Source: Nicotiana tabacum
Taxonomy: Eukaryota > Streptophyta > Magnoliopsida > Solanales > Solanaceae
Assembly: GCF_000715075.1 (NCBI RefSeq)
Contig: NC_134097.1
Span: 128,586,997 to 128,650,996, forward strand
Length of the DNA stretch: 64,000 bases
Direction of reading: 5' to 3'
A program made the translations under genes and the position numbers. Shown here piece by piece: positions 11,344 through 21,320 of the stretch (within the stretch, counting starts at the first letter, position 1; each line of letters begins with the position of its first letter). The notes beneath the pieces were generated by a model. It was given only the letters and a program-made list of their open reading frames with translations, was not told the DNA's origin and ran no database searches.

Positions 11344-12963
11344 TGATCGCTTCCAACTCGACGTTACACTAAGGTAGGAAGAGCGGGTCGTAATAGCTTT
11401 TACCCGATATGAGGGTCGGGATCGATTTCCTCAGGGAGCTAGTAGTGGAGTTGGATTGTCTGTCTAGCCTAGAGATGTGTTTGTACTCCTAATGTCAGTT
11501 CAAACATTTTTAGGTTCTCAAATTATAACTATTTTTATAAAACTATTGATTAACACTAAATTATGCTACGAGAATAGTGCTAAGTTATATCTAATGGGAA
11601 GAAGGGCACTAGGGTCGTGACACTACCTAGGTGGCTAATTGATGGGTAGATGTTACTAAGGTTCGATTGACATAATTGGGGCTTATGCTATAACTGTTGC
11701 ACAATTTTACCCACTCTCACACCTCTCGGTAGAGAAAGTGATTTTGCCCAATTGACTCTCTCGAGACCAAATGGGTAGGCAAATTAGACTAAGCAACTAG
11801 GGTTCAAGTAGAGTAATTACTCTCTTGAGGTTTAACCCGTTAATTGGGACTATCATTTCTCATGAGTCCATCCCAATTCCTTGTTGGGTCAATTTTGGGG
11901 TCATAGACTCTCTTTCTCAAGAAGAGTTAAACCCACAAAGCTTGAATCAAGTGTTTGCAACCACCAATTCTAGATTAAAACATAAAATCAACCCAAATAG
12001 CAAACACCCATAGTCAATCTAACATTAGATGGCAACACCCATCAATTACCCACACTAGCGTTGAGCCACAACCCTAGCTAATGGGTTTAGCTACTCATGC
12101 TTGAAGAAGAAAATAAAGAAATAGATGGAGAACAAGGCATATTAATTAAATGCTAATGTAAATACAGAGAATCTATTGTTAATTTGAAGCTAAGATGCCA
12201 AAAATGGCTACAAATGATGTTCCCACGAGTGCAGCTCAACTCTGATATCTCTGATAACCTAAAAAATGATAAAATATTCTATTTATACTAGGCTGGAAAA
12301 ACTAGACAAAAATACCCCTGCGGGGTCAGCACGGGCCGCATTAAATGAACCGCGGTCGCACTGGGCTCTTTGACTTTGACTTTTGCTTCTCTGAACTTGG
12401 ACTCCACGGACTGCGTAGAATGGACCGCGACTGCAGAGGGATCTAGCGCGGTCCGTGCAATCACGACCACGGACTACATGGCATTGGCTTTGCAAACTTT
12501 CATCTCTCTTAATCTCATGACCGCGGACCGCACAAAAAAGTAGTGCGGCTGCGAAACCTTAACCGCGGACCGCAAGATGTGTACCGCAGTCACGCTTCTT
12601 CTAGCTTGGTTTACCAACTCTCTGAACCACCTAGTACGGCTGCGAAACCTTAACCGCGGACCGCAAGATGTGTACCGCAGTCGCGCTTCTTCTAGCTTGG
12701 TTTACCAACTCTCTGAACCACCTAGTACGGCCGCATTCAACTTTGCGCGGTCCGCACTGGGCCTTCTTTCCTTAGAATTCTTGGTTTTTGATACTTGAGC
12801 AGGTTTCACTCCTTTTTGAGACGATCTTTGACATTTCGTCACTTTGTCGATTAAACCTGCAATCAAGCACAACTTGTGAGCCTTTTAGGACTATTTTGTA
12901 ACAATATATGATCAAACCATAGGCAAGTAGTGGCATAAAACATGTTAAAATCCTAACTTATCA
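11344..12963 (-). repeat. 5' LTR of the Athila-like element
   Basis: The plus strand starts TGATCGCTTCC and ends AACTTATCA, giving TG...CA ends over 1620 bp. The right boundary meets the terminal piece of a copia LTR. The central part (about 11600-12110) is recognisably related to the solo LTR at 30744-32302, for example through shared blocks around TAGCTAATGGGTTTAGCTAC, here in the opposite orientation. It holds a GCGG/CCGC-rich segment (12310-12760) and a perfect-period 91-bp duplication. Confidence 0.85.
12546..12727. repeat. 91-bp tandem duplication inside the Athila LTR
   Basis: Two direct copies, 12546-12636 and 12637-12727, are almost identical; one visible difference is CAGTCACGC against CAGTCGCGC. 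A further partial unit starts at 12728. Each copy contains AACCGCGGACCGC and the half-sites GTACCGCAG and CGGCTGCG, so the duplication doubled the palindrome content of this LTR. Confidence 0.9.
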
Positions 12964-13009
12964 AAAACTCGATTCTCTATACTGTTCGGTGGACGCTTAG
13001 TTTCTAACA
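12964..13009 (+). repeat. Last 46 bp of the copia 5' LTR
   Basis: This is the terminal LTR piece left on the right side of the Athila insertion. It ends GGTGGACGCTTAGTTTCTAACA, the same as the end of the 3' LTR at 29095 apart from small changes upstream. The rest of the 5' LTR is expected left of the Athila and Tekay insertions. Confidence 0.85.
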
Positions 13010-13011
13010 AT

Positions 13012-13022
13012 TGGTATCAGAG
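13012..13022 (+). other. Primer-binding site of the copia element (tRNA-iMet type)
   Basis: TGGTATCAGAG follows the LTR end by two bases. This is the usual initiator-methionine tRNA complement used by many plant copia elements. Confidence 0.85.
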
Positions 13023-13062
13023 AAGGTTCTTTCTAAAAGTTTAACACCTAAAAAGGATCTAC

Positions 13063-14370
13063 ATGGCTGCTCCACCGAACCTCGAGGAAAGTCAATCAAC
13101 CAATAAACCACAAAAATTTCAGAAGATGGCTCGTAAAAATGGTAGGATCCCAAAGAAAGGAAGTTCCAGCATGAATTATAAAGGAAATGATTGTTGTCAT
13201 AAGTGTGGAAAGCCTGGACACTTCATCAAAGACTGCCCAGTTCTGAAACAAGAGCATTACAAACACAACTCTGACAAAGTAGCAAAAAGGAACTCGGTTC
13301 CTGACAAACGATTCGGCCGAAAAAGTGCAACTGACAATGTTGTGAAGTAAGCTCTTGTTGTATGGGGAGACTCCTTCAGTGAATCAGAAGAGGTACCAGA
13401 TGCAGGAAGGAGCTCCATGATGGCAGTGGAAAATAAAGCAAATGAATATGATTCATTGTTTGCATTGATGGCTCAGTCCGATAAGGATGAAGAGGATGAC
13501 AATGATGAGGTAAATTTCAGGGATGTTCAGAGAAATCTGAAGTCCTACTCTTCGAAGAAATTGATATCATTAGCAAATATTCTAATTGATACATATTATA
13601 GTTTCGTTAATGATAAAGATACCCTAATCACAGAGCTAGAAGATGCTGAATAATCTAGAGATGATTTGATGGCAGTGGTTGTTGACTTGAAGGAAACCAT
13701 AGAGAACCTTAGCAAAGAAAAGAATACTCTAGTAGAGAAAATTGCTGGTACTGAGCAAGCAAGGGATGATATGGTAGTTTCCATTGATGATTTAAGGGAA
13801 CAAGTGGAAGAAGTAACTAGAGAACATAACTTGTTGAAAAAGCAAACAAAAAATGGATGGACAACACTGAGAGAAAGGAAGTGGCTAGAGAGACTCAACT
13901 TGAGCTTGAGAGTGAGCTTAAGAAAGTTAAAATAATTCTTGTTGCTGAGCTTGAAAAGAATAGACAACTTCAGGAGGATTTAAATAAGGTTAAAATGATC
14001 TTGATAAGTTACTTAAATGGATCTGGTCCCCTGATGTAATAACGTCTATGTACAGGAGTAATGATGGAAATAGGCAAGGCATCGGGTTCCAAAAGGTAAA
14101 ACCTCCTATAATCCCCATAGGAAGTATGTAATTGTGGCTGATAATAGGTTGTGCACTCACTGTGGTCAAACTGTTCATTACAAGGACTCTTGTAAAGTTA
14201 AAATTCAGTCTTTACAGAAAAACAAAGTTTTTGTTGAAAAAAGGCTTACTGATGAGGAATCTGGTTACCTGAAAAGAAAATATGTGTTGTCTGCATGGGC
14301 GAAAAGAAGTTTAATCCGCCCGTTCTATCATTATAAAGGACTCAAGCTGACTTGAGTTCCTAAGTCTAAT
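13063..14370 (+). pseudogene. SIRE-like gag remnant with two CCHC knuckles and a coiled coil
   Basis: The frame opens MAAPPNLEESQST and soon reaches a CCHC zinc knuckle (CHKCGKPGHFIKDC, ~13195-13240). The short distance suggests that most of the N-terminal capsid region is deleted. After a TAA at 13348-13350 the same frame continues as an acidic, then coiled-coil part (to ~13850) with another stop at 13651-13653. A frameshift near 13850 follows, and a second perfect CCHC knuckle appears at ~14150-14195 (CTHCGQTVHYKDSC). Two knuckles flanking a coiled coil fit what I recall of SIRE-type gag in nightshades. Confidence 0.85.
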
Positions 14371-14382
14371 CATTGATTTAGT

Positions 14383-14649
14383 GTGCAGGGAATAGTGAAA
14401 GGGAGCAGTCAACAATGGTACATGGATAGTGACTGCTCGAAGCTCATAACTGGAAGTACAAATGATTTCCTTTCACTGAAGGCCCTGCAAGGAGGGAGTG
14501 TATCCATTGAAAATGGCAAGAAGAGATACATTCTGGGAGTTGGAAGGATCGGGAAGTCTCTTTCCCACTCTATTAAAAATGCGTACTTCGTGAAGAGGTT
14601 GAAGTATAGCTTGTTGGGTATTTCCCAACTCTGTGACAAGGGGATCTTA
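14383..14649 (+). pseudogene. Copia protease, interrupted and with a mutated active site
   Basis: The sequence QQWYMDSDCSKLITG marks the retropepsin active site. The usual Asp-Ser-Gly reads Asp-Ser-Asp at 14425-14433, a single G-to-A change. The domain runs to SLLGISQLCDKG, where the Tekay-like element is inserted at 14650. The host frame resumes after 23539, in the pre-integrase region. Confidence 0.88.
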
Positions 14650-16771
14650 TGTTACACCCCGCAATATTACGTCAATATTACGTCCCGCAGTATTATATTA
14701 CAACAATGTTATGCTCTGCAGTAATATGTTACGATGATGTCACCCTCTGCAGTAATATATTACAATGATGTTACGTCCAGCAGTATTAAGTTACGACAGT
14801 GTTCTACCCACCAGTATTACATTACGGTGATGTTACGATTCGCAGTAATAAGTTACAACGGTGTTATACCCAGCACTATTACATTACGGTGATGTTACGC
14901 TTCGCAATAATAAGTTACGACGATGTTGCACCCTTCAGTATTTTACGTTGAATTTATCGTAAGGTAATTGACATCAGTCCAAGGAAAAGATTATTTGGAG
15001 ATTAAAAGGATTTTAAGTGATTAGTGAATTCGTGAAGGTGAAAGGGGGAGCAAGCATGGACCATAATAGTAAGGTGTATAAGGTATGCGAAAGGTGAGTA
15101 ATATTTTAAGTAAGTGGGAATAATTCTCAATTTTTCGGATAATTGGTTAATTACCGGGTAACGGGACATTAACCGATTAACTAATAAGTGGATAAAAACT
15201 TAATAATTATCCCCCCACAAAAATGTGGCAGCTTTTGCCACAACATATTGTGACTCTTAAAGTCACATATTAAGGTGTCAATACCTAGTAAGACTTATGG
15301 CCAAGTCACCAAATTAGTGGGGCCCACACCATTAAAACATAAGACCTCTCTTAAAAAGAGTGGCTTATACCAAAAATGGTAGGCAATTTTGCCTTAGTAA
15401 CGTTACTAATATGCTGGTTCAGTAAAATTTATGCAAGACTTCAAGGATCAAGCAAAACTTTCGTAAGCATCTCAGAAATGTTACGTTTTTTAAATTCTAA
15501 CGAAGCCCGGTATAATCGTTCTCAAGAATATCATATGGATTTTTCCCTACTTTAAAATGCCGTTACATGTTCGTCACACACGACGTGTGTTAGAGGAATT
15601 ATCAAGAGAATCGGTCCAGGTATGTTAAGGATATCCCTTCTTTCTTTTGGCATGATCCATACGATACGAACGAAACGTGCAAATGCACAAATTCCATGAA
15701 TGACTCTATTCATAGAAGTATTAGAGATATTTATGTTCTTGAATTTTCGTGTGTCATAATATTCTATCTTCTGCTCGTGGGTCTCAGAATATTACGTAGT
15801 TGGAAAATTTATCTGGAAGGAATATTGAGATTATTACGTATTTTTCATGCATTTCATACATGTGCATTGACCCATGACCAGATGGCGTTATATACGCATA
15901 TATATGTAAATATATATCTATGGGATATGGGAAAAGGTTACGTCATTATACACGCACCACCACCTGATCAGCTGGTATATGATAATTTTGTTGCCCACAG
16001 TGGCTGAAATATGATTCAAACGACGTTATATACGCGTATATATGTATGTATATATATATGGGATATCGTAAAGGTTATGGCGTTATATACGCACCACCAC
16101 CTGATAAGTTAGTATACGATGATGATTTTGCCCACAGTGGACGATGTGATATGATGGGATGCCCTTAGAGGCTGATGATGTTATGAAACATGTGCCTATG
16201 CATGACATGACATTCATATGCATATGCATGACGCTAAAAGTAATTTATGATTTATAAAGTTATTCAGACTTATAGGTTGAGTCATGTACTCTATATTTCT
16301 TCCATATATCTTATGTATTTATTTATGTGCCTTACATACTCGGTACATTATTCGTACTGACGTCCCTTTTGCTTGGGGACGCTACGTTTCATGCCTGCAG
16401 GTCCCAATAGACAGGTTGAGAGCCCTCCAAGTAGGCTATCAGCTCAGCGGAAGATGTTGGTGCGCTCCATTTGCTTCGGAGTTGCTTATTTGGTTAGTAT
16501 AAGTTAGATGTGTATTGTTGGGTAAGGCGGGACTCTGTCCCAACCTTTATGACATTTATATACTCTTAGAGGCTTGTAGACATATGTCGTGTATATAAAA
16601 GATTGTACGGCCTGGTCGGCCTATATTTTGAGTTTATAAAGTATCATGTTGGCCTATTAGGCCCGTATATCATGTGTATATAATTATGTAATAAGAAAGA
16701 TATGTTACGTTGGTACTCGGTTGAGTAAGGCACCGGGTGCCCGTCGCGGCCCATCGGTTTGGGTCGTGACA
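14650..16771 (+). repeat. 5' LTR of the Tekay-like element
   Basis: Starts TGTTACACCCCG and ends GGGTCGTGACA, 2122 bp. It is very similar to the 3' LTR; long blocks (for example 15700-15890 against 22452-22640) differ at only a few percent of positions by eye. Compared with the 3' LTR it lacks about 100 bp near 15055. It contains alternating TATACGCGTATATATG-type runs near 15885-16070. Confidence 0.92.
14651..14945 (+). repeat. Tandem array of ~33-bp units at the 5' LTR start
   Basis: About nine degenerate units alternate GTTACG-, GATGTTA- and GCAGTAATA-type blocks, seemingly amplified from the LTR's own first bases (GTTACACCCCGCAATATTA). The same array opens the 3' LTR at 21322-21605 with slightly different copies. 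Confidence 0.8.
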
Positions 16772-16775
16772 AAAG

Positions 16776-16787
16776 TGGTATCAGAGC
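16776..16787 (+). other. Primer-binding site of the Tekay-like element (tRNA-iMet type)
   Basis: TGGTATCAGAGC, a full match to the initiator-Met tRNA complement, starts four bases after the LTR end. Its perfect state contrasts with the decayed coding interior. Confidence 0.9.
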
Positions 16788-19700
16788 AGTTCTGTCCTAG
16801 GGAGTCTACAAGTCGTGTCTAGTAGAGTCTTGTTTATGGGTGTGTCGTGCACCACAATTATAAGCAGGAGGCTACATGGCATTTAGGACTGTCACTCTTT
16901 ATTCTTACTCTAGATCATGTGGTAGAGCTCAGTTGTAAGTATTCAAATTCCTAACTTCTATTTTATTCATAATGAGGCGATACCTACATCCGGAAAGAAG
17001 ATTGGAAAGAGAGATTGTTGTGGAAAAACTGAGTAAGAGGAATTGATTTTTTGTATGATGCCTACGATAAGTAAATGTAGGGTCTTTAGCAGATCATGGG
17101 TGTACTGAAAGGTGTAAGTCTCTTCATAAGGAACCTTAAGGCAAGAATATCTATCCACCTTTATGGTGAAATACAATGATTTCAAGAAGTAAAAGAAACA
17201 AGGTGAAGAAGGGTACGAGGTAGCCAGTTAATGAAGATTATCAGTATTACTGTTCCGGCAGAAAAATATAAGCATTAAGAGTCACCCTCAACAGTAACAG
17301 AGGTATATACAATTTGTCGCACCCATTTTAGATATGCCCTATGGGGGTTAACAAAAGTAGTATAAGAAGATATGATGGATGAATTGATTGCGTCAGTTGA
17401 CATTTCCGAAGAATATTGCAAATGTGCTAATAAATCTCTTTATGAGACACCTAGATGGTGCACTCTAAAAAAGTGCAGTCAGATATGAGTACTACAAAGA
17501 CATGCACTATAAGCCTTAAAGGGATAAATATTACCTTAGTGTGGCTCGCATCCCTAGTAAAGCGAGAACGTTAAGCAACTTGAAGAGCCCCTGGATGGAG
17601 CAAAGGAAAGCTAAAAGCAAAAAAATGTCATATTGATGTTTGCACAAGAAAATGGATATGCAGAAATATTAGCAGAGTAATGAGAAGAGAGATAAGGAAG
17701 CATTATGAATAAGGTGTGATACATGGATGAAAACGGTAGAGTGTTACAGAACCTATAGTCAAATGAAGAAAGAGACGAAAGGTGATAGGCCTTAAGACAA
17801 CAAAAGAGTATAGGCCATAAGATTATATCCTCATTTCGAGAAATAAGTTTGTGACTCCAACGCGACTACCATAGGGGAGAGTTAATCCCTAGAGTAATAG
17901 AAATCAGTATGGGCTGATAAACAAGATAAACTAAATATGATTTAGGGACTGAATGATTGGAAAGTACTCGGCATCATGGGAATTTCATATTTCGTTTCGG
18001 CGGTAATAGAATGGACCACAAAAGAAAATTCATGATGAATTTAGAGAATAGTCATTCAGGGAGACGTTTCCTTAGAGCAAGAAATGTGAGTAAAGTTAAG
18101 CTTAAGAGGTTGTATGTGCCAGTTACGCTAAGTGTCACCCTCGCGAGTAAGGGAATTTGTCATCCTTGGTACAAAAGGATTGCCGCAAGGCAAGTAAGGA
18201 TCATTGATGTTGAGAAACGACGCCAAAGATGAAGAGGTAAAACATCTATTGGTAGATCCTCGTGGCTTCATCTTTTAGTACACCCCTAAAGGGGGGAATA
18301 TGGAGTGATGTGGCATTAAGTCAAAAATTAAGTAGTTCTAGTGACTATGGAATGGTAAAGGAAGAATGCGATAAATGAAAGAGGAATAAGATGCCACTTA
18401 TCCAAAATCTTACAGATACGCTATGATTCAAGAATATTGTGCAAGCACGACGTCAAAGAGAGGAAGTAAAGGTTCTTGCTCGAGCTGTTATTAATAAATA
18501 AGGAGCTAGTGCGAGACGTAAGTTAAGAAAAAGGAAATAACCCAAGAAAGATTACGAGGAATATTGATATGAGAATGGGCCAAAGAGTAGTTAGTAATTG
18601 GTCAGGAAGATCCCAGTTATGGCTAAACAGGAGATTACAGACGAGACATCAGATCGTGTAAGATAAATATAGTAGAACCCAACATGGAGAATTCAGCCTC
18701 GGAGAATATCATTATAATACTTGAGAAATATTCAAATAGGATTTGGGGTAGTTAAAGGTACCGTATGAGTGTTACGGAAGTAAAAGACAGTTCCATTGGG
18801 AAGACAGTCAAAACTTCAATTCAGAAGCAGCCGTATGAGCAAATGAGTATGGAGGTAAGTAACTAAGGATAATTACAAGTGAGCACGAATATCAAAAATT
18901 CTATCGGGAATACGATATAATAAACTCGCATCTTTACAAGAGTCAGAGGGTCTTCCCTAAGTACTTCAACGAATGACTAGCTAAGGAAATAAGGAAGAAG
19001 GTTTCAACCTCAGTACAACGACCTAAAGAGGAAATGGTCATGTGACAACAGTCTCAAAACAACATCCTATGCACTCCCTAAGAAAGTGGCACCTACAGTG
19101 GCTAATGAACAGGGAGTAAAATCAGAAGTGATATTCAGGATCATATGAGTTGTATGGAATTTCAATATATATGGGCACTAAGATAAGCTAAGTATGGATG
19201 CAACAAGGGGGCAGAAAGATCAAGAAAAGTAATAGCTTACGTTTAAAGAAAGCTAAGATGAAAAAAAGGGAATTACTCGATCAATAATCCAGAGTTGGTT
19301 GCGTTAAGAACTCACTTAAGGGTTTGGAGTGTTATATATGCAGCATATACAACCGTAGAAGATTTTGGTATACGTTAAAAGGAACCCAGGTCATAAACAA
19401 AGGATTAAATTATTAAAGGATTGTATCATGCATATTCCTCAGCGCCCATGAAAGGCTAAACAGAATAACTAATACCAGGAGCCGTAGGTCGGAAGATATC
19501 TTAAGCCTACATAGAGGTTGATCATAAAGAAAAGGAGACTAAAGAGTTACATCGACTAAGCAAAATAGGAGGGACCAAGAGAATTATAGTCCTCAGGATC
19601 ACTCTTAAGTAGCGTAGGTATAAGAAAGATAGTACAATAGCCATATTTTATAATAGCTCTATAATGAAGCTAGTTAGAAGAAGTACCAGCCTCATAAGAA

Positions 19701-21306
19701 GTCAGTACGAAGCTCCCACCGGATTGTGTATGTACCAGAGGTGCGAATATTATAATAGAACTTCAAGTTATGGATGTGAATTACACCTTGGTGGAAGGGA
19801 GGTTATGAAGGAGATAAAAGATATGATACGAGATTTCAAGTAAGTAAGGTAAAAGTGAACAACGTACGAGATACTCAAATGCAGAAAGTTGTGAATAGTC
19901 CATACTTTGGATAGAAGGTTATAAGCACGGGGATCCAATAACCGGGAATGATAGCGGCATCGTCAGCGGCATGTCTTCCAACTTATGGTTTCTAGGTACT
20001 GAGAGATCTAGTTAAGAGAGTAGAGAAGAGTTGGAGAAGATGTGATGTATCACTTGACATTCTAGAATAACATAAGGAAATCTATAGTTCAAGCAAGTTG
20101 AAGGAAAGTTGTGAGTATTATAAATGGATATTTATAGGTCGCAAGCTTAAGTATGGTAGAGCGACAAAGTTTTAAGAAAACATGAGTAAGAATGAGGAAG
20201 GCAAGTGAAAAGGTGACAAGAATGGATAAGTCATCAGGATTAAGTCCATGAAAACAAGAGAGATAATGGTTTCTCTAAGTTATTGAAAGTTCAGTATAGC
20301 CTGAATGAACTCAAAGGAATCTAAGATTAATAGCATTTAGAAAGAATTAAATGCTGACCTAGTAATAAAATGAGGGGATAATTGTGACAGATAAAGGATG
20401 ACGTTTGGACCTTCGTTTGAATAATGATTTGAAGAAAAAAAAAGAAAGAGAAAATAGAAGAAGAGAAGGAGAAAATATTTTTGCTGGCGGCACAAAATCA
20501 AGATACCCCCATAAGGTGAATCACATTGAGACACTACGAAATATGATTATGGAAATCACTTCAAATATTCCTCAATACAACGTAAGCCCTAGCGGTAATG
20601 TATTACGTAAGAAGCTTCAAGTCTTCAAGTAAAGGAAAATAAGTCAACATTGAGGCGAATCAACAATGGTCTGATATAGGTTACAAAGTATGACATAAGA
20701 TTAGGCAATGATTCTTAAGATGAACGGTAATGAAGGGGCATTAAAGGACTGAGATTTATACCTAAAGGGTAGGCAACAGAAGTAACTAGGAACTTGGTAA
20801 GCATACCTCAGTAAAGGTAGATTGAAGCAAAAATTATGGTATAGTATAACCCATGTAAATGCAGTAAAGTCATGTGAATGGGTAACCATATATATGAAAT
20901 AAGATATGGCCATATTCGCAAACTCTACAAAAGTATTGAGCAAAGGACTTCAGTATACCTATAAAGACCCAGAGAGGCATCCTATTAAGCCTTATATATA
21001 CAAAGTAAGGCCTACAGATTGACTAAAAGATAAAAGGAAAAAGAAAAGATGAATTGCATAAGTGCACCTACAAAGCCAGGGTCATACAGGCTGCATGACA
21101 AGAGGTAACAGAAGTTGCAAAATTAGGAAGATTTCGACCACAGGTCGTGATATGAGCAAAAAGACTAAAGAGGGGGAATACCCTAGACTTTGGATTTATT
21201 CACAGAGCAACTGCTTGAATGGAAAGAAGAGTATTAATGTATTCGTAAGAGCTATAAGTTACGAAAATGATAAGAACATCAGTCAACATTCGAGCACGAA
21301 TGTTCT
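16788..21306 (+). pseudogene. Decayed interior of the Tekay-like element
   Basis: No gene can be read through this 4.5 kb, which has stops in all frames and is purine-rich. The first ~150 bp look like a Tekay 5' leader. At about 19220-19390 the DNA follows the RNase H segment of the window's other Tekay element (1180-1300): GTAATAGCTTACG matches GTTATAGCGTATG, and GGGTTTGGAGTGTTATATATG stands where the other has AAATATGGCGGCATATC. Order and spacing are kept but codons are ruined. The longest open frame (17957-18232) resembles nothing I know and is probably accidental. Confidence 0.7.
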
Positions 21307-21320
21307 AAAAGGGGGAATGA
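21307..21320 (+). other. Polypurine tract of the Tekay-like element
   Basis: AAAAGGGGGAATGA lies directly before the 3' LTR and follows the motif TTCGAGCACGAATG. That motif is the counterpart of ATTCGAGGACGAAT at the same place in the Tekay element at 1-5717. Confidence 0.85.

Larger units (their letters stand above)
5718..12963 (-). mobile_element. Athila-like gypsy retrotransposon, 3' part cut off by the Tekay insertion
   Basis: On the minus strand the order is LTR (12963-11344), primer-binding site, gag, protease, RT, RNase H, then integrase, which is cut at 5718 where the Tekay 3' LTR begins. The remaining 3' end should lie beyond the left edge of the window. The 5' LTR abuts the last 46 bp of a copia LTR at 12964, so this element had inserted into the copia 5' LTR. 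The gag and protease style and a primer-binding site resembling tRNA-Asp fit the Athila lineage. Confidence 0.88.

Noticed and set aside
14651..14945. CRISPR-like array
   Set aside because: The ~33-bp units are degenerate, without constant repeat and variable spacers, and lie at the start of a plant LTR.
17957..18232. 91-codon basic protein in the Tekay-like interior
   Set aside because: It has no known motif, and the surrounding interior is a decayed pol region with stops in all frames; chance length for such DNA.
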